Source: Streptomyces soli
GTDB taxonomy: Bacteria; Actinomycetota; Actinomycetes; Streptomycetales; Streptomycetaceae
DNA: 64,000 bases
NCBI RefSeq assembly: GCF_003999195.1
Contig: NZ_RJVR01000189.1
Span: 62,001-126,000 of the forward strand
Direction of reading: 5' to 3'
Shown here: in pieces, positions 53,584 to 60,722 of the stretch
How the letters are laid out: each line of letters starts with the position of its first letter
How positions within the stretch are numbered: position 1 is the stretch's first letter
Translations under genes and position numbers: made by a program
The notes under the pieces: model-generated
Told to the model about the DNA's origin: nothing
Seen by the model: only the letters and a program-made list of their open reading frames with translations
The model's database searches: none

Positions 53584-53630
53584 GCCGCTCAAGGCTGTGC
53601 GGCGTACCGCACCACGGTCGGGGTGGCCAA

Positions 53631-53690
53631 GGCCGGTCCGGGCGCCGGCCGGCCGGCCGACCGGTCGGCCGGCCGGCGCCCGGACCGGCC
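53631..53690. terminator. 60-base near-perfect palindrome after the transporter gene
   Basis: GGCCGGTCCGGGCGCCGGCC and following GGCC repeats pair with their complement ending at 53690. One arm carries one extra GGCC unit, so the stem is about 26 bp with a four-base slip. It lies 48 bases after the transporter stop. Strong enough to act as a terminator in both directions. Confidence 0.65.
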
Positions 53691-53895
53691 GACGAAATCG
53701 CCGCGAGTGTTTGTTTTCTCTGACATTCCGCTTGTGTGTCGCACATGTAAATCGGAAAGTCTGCGAATTTTTTTCGCAGATCCGCGTAACGGCAGGACAC
53801 GTGCCGAGAACTACCGCCGTGCTCATCCAATTCGGGAACGCGCCCCAGGCGCCGCCCGCGCCGACGTGCTCGTCGGCCACACGGAAGGACTCACC
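53691..53895. promoter_or_regulatory. promoter region of the OsmC/sigma-factor operon with A/T-rich hairpin
   Basis: An unusually A/T-rich stretch for this genome. TCTGCGAA (53760-53767), five T, TTCGCAGA (53773-53780) is a perfect inverted repeat about 115 bases before the OsmC start. ATG at 53896 has GAAGGA upstream. The repeat may be an operator or an early terminator. No ECF-type promoter could be assigned with confidence. Confidence 0.4.
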
Positions 53896-54432
53896 ATGTC
53901 TAACACCATCAACGCTCTCGCCGAGATCGACGCGGACGGCTTGGCGCGGCTGTCGGAGAACGCCAAGGCGGATCCTTCGGTGGGAAAGAAGACACTCAAG
54001 GCCACCACCACTTGCGAAGGCGGTTTCCGCAACCTCACCCAGATCCGCACGCTGACGCCGGTTCTCGTGTCGGAGCCCTGCCAACTTCTCGGTGACGACG
54101 CCGCACCCAACCCCTCTGAGATGGCACTGGCCGCACTCGGTTCCTGCATCTCCGTGGGGTTGCTCGCCAACGCGACGTCCCGAGGCGTCACGCTGAGCAA
54201 GATCGAGGTCGCTATGGAGGGCGACATCGACATCTCCGCGGTCTGGGGTGTCGGCGACACCCCAGAGAGCAAGGTGCCGGGGTTCACCGCCGTTCGCTGC
54301 GCCATCACGCTCGCGGGCGACGCCGACGCGGCCACGCTCCAGGAGGTCAAGGAGAACGCGATGGTGTGGTCTCCGGTGGTCAACACGTTCGCTCGCCCCG
54401 TCCAGATGAGTTCGACGCTCACCATCGGCTGA
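53896..54432 (+). CDS. OsmC family protein
   Basis: 178-residue OsmC/Ohr-like protein. It has KATTTCEGGFRNLTQIR, LVSEPCQLLGDDAAPNPSEMALAALGSCISVGLLANAT and the C-terminal strand region MVWSPVVNTFARPVQMSSTL. OsmC proteins reduce organic peroxides with two cysteines, or handle sulfane sulfur; candidate thiols are C77 (in EPCQ) and the cysteine in GSCI. ATG at 53896 has a good ribosome site. It begins a plus-strand run of coupled genes and is 43 bases from the truncated flavoprotein gene. Confidence 0.88.
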   Translation: MSNTINALAEIDADGLARLSENAKADPSVGKKTLKATTTCEGGFRNLTQIRTLTPVLVSEPCQLLGDDAAPNPSEMALAALGSCISVGLLANATSRGVTLSKIEVAMEGDIDISAVWGVGDTPESKVPGFTAVRCAITLAGDADAATLQEVKENAMVWSPVVNTFARPVQMSSTLTIG

Positions 54433-54475
54433 CTGGGGCACCCCGCGCCTTCCCTCAAGCCTCTCGGAACGGTGT

Positions 54476-55327
54476 ATGAGCTCGGCGTTCACCACCTGGG
54501 CCCACCGGATGACCATCGAGTACCTCACCGTCGCCGCCACCCGCTATTCGGAGAGCATGCTCGCTCAGCTGCGTTCCGGTCAGACACCCGGGATCACCGG
54601 GATGGCGTCGTCGTTCCGTGATCTCGCGGGCTGCGGCACGCTCGAGATCACCGCGACTGAAGACGGTGACGGCTACCTGCTGAACGGGCCGATCCGGTGG
54701 GCGTCCAACCTCTACGCCGACGCGTTGCTCGTCACCGGGGCGCGCACCGACAAGGGCGACAAGATCATTGTCGCGCTGCCCCTCGCCGCTGGCGGGATCA
54801 AGGTCGGTAAGTCCTTCTCCCTTCTGGCACTGGGCAGCACCGCCTCATTGTTTCTGTCCCTGACCAATGTCCGGATCGGCACCGAGCAGGTGCTGACGAG
54901 AGACTTCGACGCCTTCCTGACTTCGGTGCGGCCCACATTCATGGTGCTGCAGACGGCGATGTGCCTCGGGTTGGCCCGCACCTGTCTGGCCAACGCGCGG
55001 GCGTCCCTGGTTGGCGTCAACTCGGTGTTCACCACCGAGGTGGAATCGATGGTGGGCAAGATGGCGCTGGTCAACGTCGCGATGATGAAGGCGGCGCACA
55101 GTGTCGGGGGACTCGTCCCGGCGACCCGCGCGGAGCTGCTGGCCATGCGTCTGGCCGCTGCCGAGGTGGCCACCGGTGCGGCGACGCTCGAGGCGAAGAC
55201 TGCCGGAGGCAAGGGCTATGCCAGCAGCTCGGGTACGAGCCGTCGCTATCGCGAAGCCGCCTTCATCCCCGTGCAATCCCCCTCGGAGTCGCAGCTCCGC
55301 TGGGAGTTGGCCTCATGCGGGCAATGA
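54476..55327 (+). pseudogene. acyl-CoA dehydrogenase-like flavoprotein (SfnB/DszC type), N-terminally truncated
   Basis: 283 residues with the middle and C-terminal domains of the acyl-CoA dehydrogenase fold. There is a beta domain with LEITATEDGDGYLLNGPIRWASNLYADALLVTGAR and a C-terminal helical bundle, MVLQTAMCLGLARTCLANARASL and GGKGYASSSGTSRRYREAAFIPVQSPSESQLRWEL. Full-length members have about 380-400 residues; the N-terminal helical domain (about 100 residues) is absent, and the frame opens in the middle of RCMSSAFTTWAHRM. Such proteins with a flavin reductase act as FMNH2-dependent monooxygenases of organosulfur compounds. The reading frame is intact and its stop overlaps the sigma-factor gene, so it may still be translated. 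Confidence 0.7.
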
Positions 55328-55986
55328 TCGGTGAACCGGCCGAGATGAGTGCGGGGTCGTCGGACGACGCTGAACTTGCCGGGGACCGGCTGCTGCTCGC
55401 GGAGCAGATCGCGTCGCTGTATCCGGGCATGCTCCGCTTCGCCCGCACCATCGTGCCGGCTGCCCTCGCGGAGGACGTGGTACAGGAGACATGGATCGCC
55501 GTTCTCAAAGTGGCGAACACGTTCGAGGGCCGCTCGACTCTGCGTACCTGGATCTACGCGGTGCTGCGGAACAAGGCGCGTCAGGCGCTCGGAAGCGAGA
55601 CCCGACGCCGCACCGTCGAGACCGAGGAGGCGACGGACGAAGGCGGTCCGCTCGCCGGCCGCCTGCATCCGCCCGGTCATCCAGACGCGGGTCACTGGTC
55701 GGTGCCGCCGTCCGCTCGTTTCATACCCGAAGAGCGCGCGGTCACTGCGGAGCTTCGGCACAAGGTGCTCGAGGCGCTGGACAAACTGCCGCAGAGGCAG
55801 CGGAGCGTGGTGCTGCTGCGCGATGTGGAGGGTTTCAGTGCCGAGGAGGTGTGCGATCTCCTCGTCCTCGATCCGGGCAATCAGCGCATTCTGCTGCACC
55901 GCGGCCGAGCGAAGCTCCGCGCCTACATTGAGTGTTACCAGTTCGGGCGAGGATGCCCTGATAGTGAATCAGGGAGTTGGTTGTGA
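55315..55986 (+). CDS. ECF-family RNA polymerase sigma factor
   Basis: 223-residue extracytoplasmic-function sigma factor. Region 2 is SLYPGMLRFARTIVPAALAEDVVQETWIAVLKVANTFEGRSTLRTWIYAVLRNKARQ (about 40-97) and region 4 is VLEALDKLPQRQRSVVLLRDVEGFSAEEVCDLLVLDPGNQRILLHRGRAKLRAYIE. The linker is long and glycine/proline-rich. ATG at 55315 has GGGAG 8 bases upstream; ATG 55324 overlapping the previous stop (ATGA) is an alternative. Its stop overlaps the anti-sigma start (GTGA). It lies inside the run OsmC, flavoprotein, sigma, anti-sigma, flavin reductase and probably controls it. Confidence 0.92.
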   Translation: MRAMIGEPAEMSAGSSDDAELAGDRLLLAEQIASLYPGMLRFARTIVPAALAEDVVQETWIAVLKVANTFEGRSTLRTWIYAVLRNKARQALGSETRRRTVETEEATDEGGPLAGRLHPPGHPDAGHWSVPPSARFIPEERAVTAELRHKVLEALDKLPQRQRSVVLLRDVEGFSAEEVCDLLVLDPGNQRILLHRGRAKLRAYIECYQFGRGCPDSESGSWL

Positions 55987-56267
55987 AGATCGCTGACAAT
56001 TTCGACGCGGCCGGCGCTGCTGCTATCGACTGCATCGACTTCCTTCCCCTCGTCGACGACCTGCTCGAAATCGACGACGAGGGATGGGACGCGCAGGTCG
56101 TGCGCCATCTCGAGGAATGTCCACCGTGCCGGATCTTCCTTGAGCAGCTCCAAGACCTGCGACGGATGCTGCGCGCGCAGGACGACGAAGCGCTTGCCCT
56201 GTCCGACCCCCGTATCAGGACGCTACTGACCCAGGCCTGTTTCCCCCGAAAGGAAGATCCTTCGTGA
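55983..56267 (+). CDS. zinc-binding anti-sigma factor
   Basis: 94-residue protein with an acidic N terminus (CIDFLPLVDDLLEIDDEGWD) and the anti-sigma zinc motif VVRHLEECPPCRIFL (H-x3-C-x2-C, about 39-53), followed by a helix (EQLQDLRRMLRAQ). No membrane span, so a soluble ZAS-type anti-sigma that may respond to redox changes by losing zinc. GTG at 55983 is preferred to TTG 55977: GGGAG is 6-7 bases away and it overlaps the sigma stop. Its own stop overlaps the flavin reductase start. Translational coupling fixes the sigma:anti-sigma ratio. Confidence 0.88.
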   Translation: MKIADNFDAAGAAAIDCIDFLPLVDDLLEIDDEGWDAQVVRHLEECPPCRIFLEQLQDLRRMLRAQDDEALALSDPRIRTLLTQACFPRKEDPS

Positions 56268-56827
56268 ACAGCACCGTTGTCGCCGCGGCCGAGATTCTTG
56301 ACGACGCCCTCACCGGTGAGTGGACCCGCGGAGACCAGGTCGACCCGAACTCGCTGCGGAAAACAGCCGGTTCCTTTCCCAGCGGCGTGACCATCATCAC
56401 CACTACGTCGGGCGGCAATCCGATCGGGCTGACGATCAGTTCGTTTGCCTCGGTGTCACTCGATCCACCGTTGCTGCTGGCGTGCGTCGCGCGTACCGCC
56501 AGCAGTCTGCCCGCCTTCCGGGTCGGCGGACGGATGGGTGTCAACGTGCTCGCCAACGACCAGGCATGGCTGGCCAAGCGCTTCGCCAGCCGCCAGGAGG
56601 ATCGGTTCGCCGGCGTCGAGTTGCAGCCCGGCTCCCACGACGTCCCGCTGCTGGAGGGCGTCGCCGCGTGGCTGAACTGCCACATCGCGCGCATCTACGA
56701 CGGTGGCGACCACGTCATCCTCCTCGCGCGAGTGCACACCGTCCACCGCTCCGGCGCACGGCCATTGCTGTACCACTCGGGGAAGATGCACGACTGGGCG
56801 ATAGCGGCCTTGGAGACGACCACCTGA
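56264..56827 (+). CDS. flavin reductase-like protein (HpaC/two-component monooxygenase reductase type)
   Basis: 187-residue flavin reductase domain protein. SLRKTAGSFPSGVTIITTTSGGNPIGLTISSFASVSLDPPLLLACVARTASSLPAF is the flavin-binding core, and DDxxIARIYDGGDHVILLARV-type residues with RSGARPLLYHSGKMHDW complete the fold. It supplies reduced FMN or FAD to a partner oxygenase, most likely the acyl-CoA dehydrogenase-like protein encoded two genes upstream. GTG at 56264 follows GAAAGGAAG and overlaps the anti-sigma stop (GTGA). Last intact gene of the operon; a rhodanese fragment follows. Confidence 0.9.
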   Translation: MNSTVVAAAEILDDALTGEWTRGDQVDPNSLRKTAGSFPSGVTIITTTSGGNPIGLTISSFASVSLDPPLLLACVARTASSLPAFRVGGRMGVNVLANDQAWLAKRFASRQEDRFAGVELQPGSHDVPLLEGVAAWLNCHIARIYDGGDHVILLARVHTVHRSGARPLLYHSGKMHDWAIAALETTT

Positions 56828-56946
56828 TGGTGGACCTGAGTGTCATGCAGCCGGGCCGACGAGACGATGCTCCCCACCGCCACGTGCCCGTCCGTCTCCC
56901 GTGGACCGGCCGTCACGTTGCGACCTCGGTCGGGCTGAGCGCGTAG

Positions 56947-57230
56947 CGGAGCCCTGTCTTCGACCCGCAGATCACCGTTGACGAACTGACCGGTCCGCGA
57001 CTTCGCGACGCCCTCGCCCGCGGTGTACGCCTCCTCGACACGCGCGATCCGGAGACGTTCGCGGCCGGGCACCTGCGCGGAGCGGTCAACGTCGGTCTCG
57101 ACGGGCGTTTCGCGGAAACAGCGGGCATGGTGCTCCGGCACGGTGACCAGATCATCGTCATCACGACCGACGGGCGTGCGCGGGAATCCGCCCTGCGGCT
57201 GGCCCGGATCGGTATCGACACGGTACAGCG
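56947..57230 (+). pseudogene. rhodanese domain fragment
   Basis: The frame opened after TAG at 56944 reads FDPQITVDELTGPRLRDALA, then RGVRLLDTRDPETFAAGHLRGAVNVGLDGRF and IIVITTDGRARESALRLARIGIDTV. This is the rhodanese domain found after the beta-lactamase fold in persulfide dioxygenase-type proteins, in which the active-site cysteine is often replaced. No start codon with ribosome site and no N-terminal part, so it is a broken gene. It fits the sulfur theme of the flanking genes. Confidence 0.6.
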
Positions 57231-57445
57231 CAGTGGTTCCACTTCGCCGGCCCCGGCGTCATCCGCAAATACCTGGGCGGCAACCCAGGCTACTTCCCGG
57301 AACCGGCCGGAACCGCCGAAGGCCCCACCGGCCGGCAGATCCCCCGCCTTCCGCCGCAACGACCTCCAGGACTTCGACCGCAAGCGTACCGGCGACAACA
57401 CCGGCACCGCCGGACGACCCACCGGCCCCCAACACCGCGGTCTCG
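57231..57445 (+). other. unidentified coding-like fragment
   Basis: In frame +3 from 57231 the sequence reads QWFHFAGPGVIRKYLGGNPG, then YFPEPAGTAEGPTGRQIPRL with codon usage like real Streptomyces genes, and then dissolves. It has no start or stop of its own and joins the rhodanese fragment on one side and the integrase remnant on the other. Family not recognised. Confidence 0.3.
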
Positions 57446-57916
57446 ATGCACGTCGCAGAGTTCTCGCCCGTCGAGGTCAGGATCGAGGACCGGACCGACC
57501 CGCTCAACCCACACGTGCGAACTGCACGTCTGCTCTTCACGGACGATCACGGGCAACCCATGCGGCGGTCGACATGGTCACGCATCTGGGGGCGCATCCG
57601 TGCGGATGCCGACAAGCTTCTCGTGGCGAGGGGGACAGACGTGCGTGTCCCGAAGAAGTGAACGCTTCACAGTCTCCGGGACTTCTACGCCACGACGTTG
57701 ATCACGAGGCGGGAGAACGTGAAGTTGGTTCAGGTCCGCCTCGGGCACTCGGAGCCGTCGATCACTCTCGACAAGTACGTCGGGTTCTGGCCGACCGAGG
57801 AGGACACGACCGCGGCGGCTATCGAATCGGTTCTGGGAGAGCCGGAGCGAGTTCTTCAGCCGAGTGCACGCGTTGTGCACTCCGCCACCGGTATAGGGCC
57901 CCGGCGCCTATGGTGA
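57446..57916 (+). pseudogene. tyrosine-type integrase, C-terminal part with an in-frame stop
   Basis: The catalytic half of a phage/ICE-type tyrosine recombinase. It begins MHVAEFSPVEVRIEDRTDPL, continues LLFTDDHGQPMRRSTWSRIW, and after an in-frame TGA at 57659-57661 goes on in the same frame as TLHSLRDFYATTLITRRENV, VRLGHSEPSITLDKYVGFWP and EDTTAAAIESVLG. The H-x-x-R box, LGHS motif and catalytic tyrosine region are kept. The N-terminal half is missing. Its last 98 bases overlap the convergent permease gene. A remnant of the element that brought in the island. Confidence 0.75.
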
Positions 57917-59375
57917 CCAGGAGGAACAGCACAGTGAACCACTGGAAGTACCAGTGCCCGCCGGTCGGGTCGTAGACGGCGGCGCGGGGCCAGGCGAGGT
58001 TGACGGTCATGAGGAGGCCGTAGGCGAGGGCGAGGGCGTTGACGGGGATGCCCCAGCGGCCGAGGGAGAAGAGCGGGCGGCCGGATTCGTCGGTGCCGCC
58101 GGTGGGGAGTCCGCCGCGCAGGCGGCGCAGCAGCAGGGGGCCGGTGACCATGGCGTACGCCAGGTAGAGCATGGCGATGCAGGTGGTGCCGATGGCCAGG
58201 AAGGCGTCCGGGGAGAGGAAGTTGAGCAGGCAGATCGCGGCCGCGCCGCCGCCCACGACGAGGGCGGGACCGGCGGGCACGCCGGTGCGGGCGGAGACCT
58301 TCGAGAGCCCGGCGGAGAAGGGGAGGACGCCGTCGCGGGCCATGGAGAAGAGCATCCGGGAGCCGGCGGTCTGGATGGCCAGGGTGGCGACCGCGATGGC
58401 GATGGTCACGTCGACCAGCAGGGCCTTGCCGACCCCGTTGCCGAGGCTGCTGGTCAGGACGTAGCTCAGGCCCTCGGTCGCCAGCCGTCCGTCCGTGAGG
58501 CTGGGCGCGGCGAGCAGGCCGGCTAGCAGCAGCAGCCCGCCCAGTACGCCGGCCGCGGCGAGCGCGGTGAGGATGGTGCGGGGCGCGGTGCGCCGCGGGG
58601 CGTGGGTCTCCTCGCTCATCTCTCCGGCGCTGTCGAAGCCGATGAGGACGTACGCGGCCGTGAAGGAGCCCACGAGCAGCGCGCCGATCGCGCCGCCCTG
58701 GCCGCCGGTGTGGAGGGTGACGCCGGGGCCGTGCTCGACGTGCGTGAAGAGCAGCACGACGATGAGGGAGGCGCCGATGATCTCGGCGGTGACGCCGACC
58801 CGGTTGATCGCCGACATGATGCGGTTGTCGAGCATGTTCACGATGGTGGTCAGGACCAGCAGGATCACGCCCAGCAGCGCGGCGTTGGCGGCCCCGGTCG
58901 ACGTCGTGGGCGCCGGGTCGCCGCCGACGATCTGGAAGCCCGACCAGATTGCCGGGAGCACGACCTGCAAGGCCAGCGCCGCCGCCGCGACCACGACGAC
59001 CTGGCCGATGACCATGATCCAGCCGGCGAACCAGCCGAAGGCCGGCGTGCTGAGCCGTGTCGACCACTGGTAGATCGCGCCGGAGATCGGGTAGCGGGCG
59101 GCCAGTTCGGCGAAGCAGGCGGCCACCAGGAGCTGGCCGATGAGCACGGCGGGCCAGGTCCAGAAGAAGGCGCCGCCGCCGAAGGAGTAACCGAAGGCGA
59201 AGAACTGGAACACCGTCGTGAGCACCGAGATGAAGGAGAAGCCCGCGGCGAAGGAGGCGTAACGGCCCAGGCTGCGGTGCAGTTCCTGCCGGTACCCGAA
59301 CCCGGCGAGGGCAGCGGCATCCTCGGTGTCGCCGGCCGGACCGGGGGTCGCGTCGGGCGGGGCGGTGGCGGTCAT
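57819..59375 (-). CDS. APC-superfamily permease (amino acid/amine type), candidate guanidine or urea-compound importer
   Basis: 518-residue transporter with about 12 spans. It shows FGYRQELHRSLGRYASFAAGFSFISVLTTVFQFFAFGYSFGG (TM1 with the unwound GxxxG-type stretch), SGAIYQWSTRLSTPAFGWFAGWIMVIGQ, FDSAGEMSEETHAPRRTAPRTIL and SRMLFSMARDGVLPF, all typical of amino acid/choline-type APC permeases. ATG at 59375 has CAGGGG upstream. A palindrome nearly identical to the operator of the guanidine/urea carboxylase operon lies 28 bases before the start, so it is probably co-regulated by the TetR at 51.6 kb. Its 3' end overlaps the integrase remnant. Confidence 0.9.
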   Translation of the reverse strand: MTATAPPDATPGPAGDTEDAAALAGFGYRQELHRSLGRYASFAAGFSFISVLTTVFQFFAFGYSFGGGAFFWTWPAVLIGQLLVAACFAELAARYPISGAIYQWSTRLSTPAFGWFAGWIMVIGQVVVVAAAALALQVVLPAIWSGFQIVGGDPAPTTSTGAANAALLGVILLVLTTIVNMLDNRIMSAINRVGVTAEIIGASLIVVLLFTHVEHGPGVTLHTGGQGGAIGALLVGSFTAAYVLIGFDSAGEMSEETHAPRRTAPRTILTALAAAGVLGGLLLLAGLLAAPSLTDGRLATEGLSYVLTSSLGNGVGKALLVDVTIAIAVATLAIQTAGSRMLFSMARDGVLPFSAGLSKVSARTGVPAGPALVVGGGAAAICLLNFLSPDAFLAIGTTCIAMLYLAYAMVTGPLLLRRLRGGLPTGGTDESGRPLFSLGRWGIPVNALALAYGLLMTVNLAWPRAAVYDPTGGHWYFQWFTVLFLLVTIGAGALYRWRSAQRVHSAEELAPALPEPIR

Positions 59376-59403
59376 GTCGGACCCCTGTCGCTGGTTCCTG
59401 CTG

Positions 59404-59425
59404 ATTCCTGTCGGGCGACAGAAAT
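59404..59425. promoter_or_regulatory. TetR-type operator in front of the permease gene
   Basis: ATTCCTGTCG, two bases, CGACAGAAAT: the same 22-bp palindrome as at 51457-51478 except for one base in one arm and the central two. It lies 28 bases from the permease start, against 26 bases for the carboxylase operon. Confidence 0.75.
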
Positions 59426-59452
59426 TAGAGGCGTGGCGTTTCGGCCGCGTGA

Positions 59453-59665
59453 CGCATCCGTGTCGGCCAGGCTCCGAAGTCCTCACCGTGGCTCGGCCCG
59501 GTCGAGGCCCAGCTGCTGGAGACCGCGCTGGCCGAGTTCGCCGGCGTACGGGAAGCCGTTCTCGACGGTGTCCGGCTCAGCGCCCGCGCCGACGACGGGC
59601 CGGCGGCGGTCGCCGCGGTGTGGCTGTCGACCCGCACCTTCCGTACGTACCAGAAGTCGGTCTGA
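59453..59665 (+). pseudogene. 3' gene fragment of unknown family
   Basis: An open frame after TGA (59450-59452) reads SSPWLGPVEAQLLETALAEF, then AGVREAVLDGVRLSARADDG and VAAVWLSTRTFRTYQKSV before TGA at 59663-59665. Codon usage is gene-like, but there is no start codon with ribosome site, and the front lies on the permease operator. A hairpin follows at 59678. Family not recognised; taken as the tail of a lost gene. Confidence 0.3.
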
Positions 59666-59677
59666 CGGTTGGTGATC

Positions 59678-59713
59678 GAAGGCGCCAAGGGGGTCCTGCC
59701 TCTTGGCGCCTTC
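59678..59713. terminator. hairpin after the gene fragment
   Basis: Perfect 12-bp stem GAAGGCGCCAAG (59678-59689) with its complement at 59702-59713. It lies 12 bases after the fragment's stop and 123 bases beyond the end of the convergent siderophore-interacting protein gene. Confidence 0.65.
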
Positions 59714-59836
59714 GTCATCCAGGCGACAGGTTGTGGGCATGTCCGCGTCATGCATACGCGACAGGGTCGGCAGCACAGCGCCGTCCAGGCCCGGGAGGCT
59801 CCATGCGTACCCGCCGGGCTGCCGCGTCGACAGGGC

Positions 59837-60682
59837 CTAACGGGCGGCGGTCTCCTGCTCGGCCTCGACCTGCTCGTTCCAGACCCGCTTGGACGACTGC
59901 CAGCCGTCCTCGTCGTGGCCGAGTCGCCAGTAGCCGGAGATCGAGAGCCGCTCGCGCGGGACTGCCCGCTCGACCCGCAGCACCCGGCGCAGCTCCTTCA
60001 CGAAGCCCGCCTCGCCGTGCACGAAGGCGTGCACATCGCCCGCCGGGAAGTCCCGCTCCGACACCGCCCGCACCAGCTTCTGCCCCACCGGGGCGCCGTC
60101 GCGGTGCAGCCAGACGACCTCGGCCCCGGTCGGCGTCTCCAGCTTCTGCTCGTCCGCCGGGCTGTCCACCTCGATGAAGGCGTACGCCGCCGCACCGGCC
60201 GGCAGTCGCTCCAGGGCGGCCGCGATGGCCGGCAGCGCGCTCTCGTCACCGGCCAGCAGATGCCAGTCCGCGTCCTCGGCGGGGGCGTACGCGCCGCCGG
60301 GCCCGCCGAAGAACAGCTCGTCGCCGGGCTGTACGCCGGCGGCCCACGGCCCGGCCAGGCCCTCGTCGCCGTGGTGGACGAAGTCGACCCAGAGCTCGCG
60401 GGCGTCCGCGTCCCAGCGCCGCACGGTGTACGTACGCTGCCGCGGCCACTGGTCGCGGGGCAGCTCGGCCCGGATCCGTTGGAGGTCGAAGGGCTCGCCG
60501 TAGTCGACGCCGTCCAGCGGGAAGAGGAGCTTGATGTAGTGGTCGGTGTACGTACCCGCGTCGAAGTTCGCGAGCCCGTCGCCGCCGAGGACGACGCGGA
60601 TCATGTGCGGGGTGAGTCGCTCAGCGCGCTCGACGCGCCCCCGGTGCAGCTGTGGCGGCTTGCGCGCCGGACGATCTGCCAT
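59837..60682 (-). CDS. siderophore-interacting protein (FAD-dependent ferric-siderophore reductase)
   Basis: 281-residue reductase of the ViuB/SIP family that releases iron from imported ferric siderophores. The FAD-binding domain has RVVLGGDGLANFD, DHYIKLLFP and RQRTYTVRRWD (R-x-Y-(S/T) motif); the SIP domain has WHLLAGDESALPAIAAALERLP and AFVHGEAGFVKELRRVL, SISGYWRLGHDEDGWQ, the conserved C-terminal signature. ATG at 60682 follows GGGAGGGCGAC. A near-consensus DmdR iron box lies 22 bases upstream at 60704-60722, so it should be induced by iron starvation. Confidence 0.95.
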   Translation of the reverse strand: MADRPARKPPQLHRGRVERAERLTPHMIRVVLGGDGLANFDAGTYTDHYIKLLFPLDGVDYGEPFDLQRIRAELPRDQWPRQRTYTVRRWDADARELWVDFVHHGDEGLAGPWAAGVQPGDELFFGGPGGAYAPAEDADWHLLAGDESALPAIAAALERLPAGAAAYAFIEVDSPADEQKLETPTGAEVVWLHRDGAPVGQKLVRAVSERDFPAGDVHAFVHGEAGFVKELRRVLRVERAVPRERLSISGYWRLGHDEDGWQSSKRVWNEQVEAEQETAAR

Positions 60683-60703
60683 GTCGCCCTCCCGTGTATT
60701 GAG

Positions 60704-60722
60704 TTAGGTAAGCCTAACCCAA
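60704..60722 (-). promoter_or_regulatory. iron box (DmdR/IdeR operator)
   Basis: On the minus strand the 19 bases read TTGGGTTAGGCTTACCTAA, which differs from the consensus TTAGGTTAGGCTCACCTAA at two positions. It lies 22 bases before the siderophore-interacting protein start and includes the stop codon region of the exonuclease gene. Confidence 0.8.
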
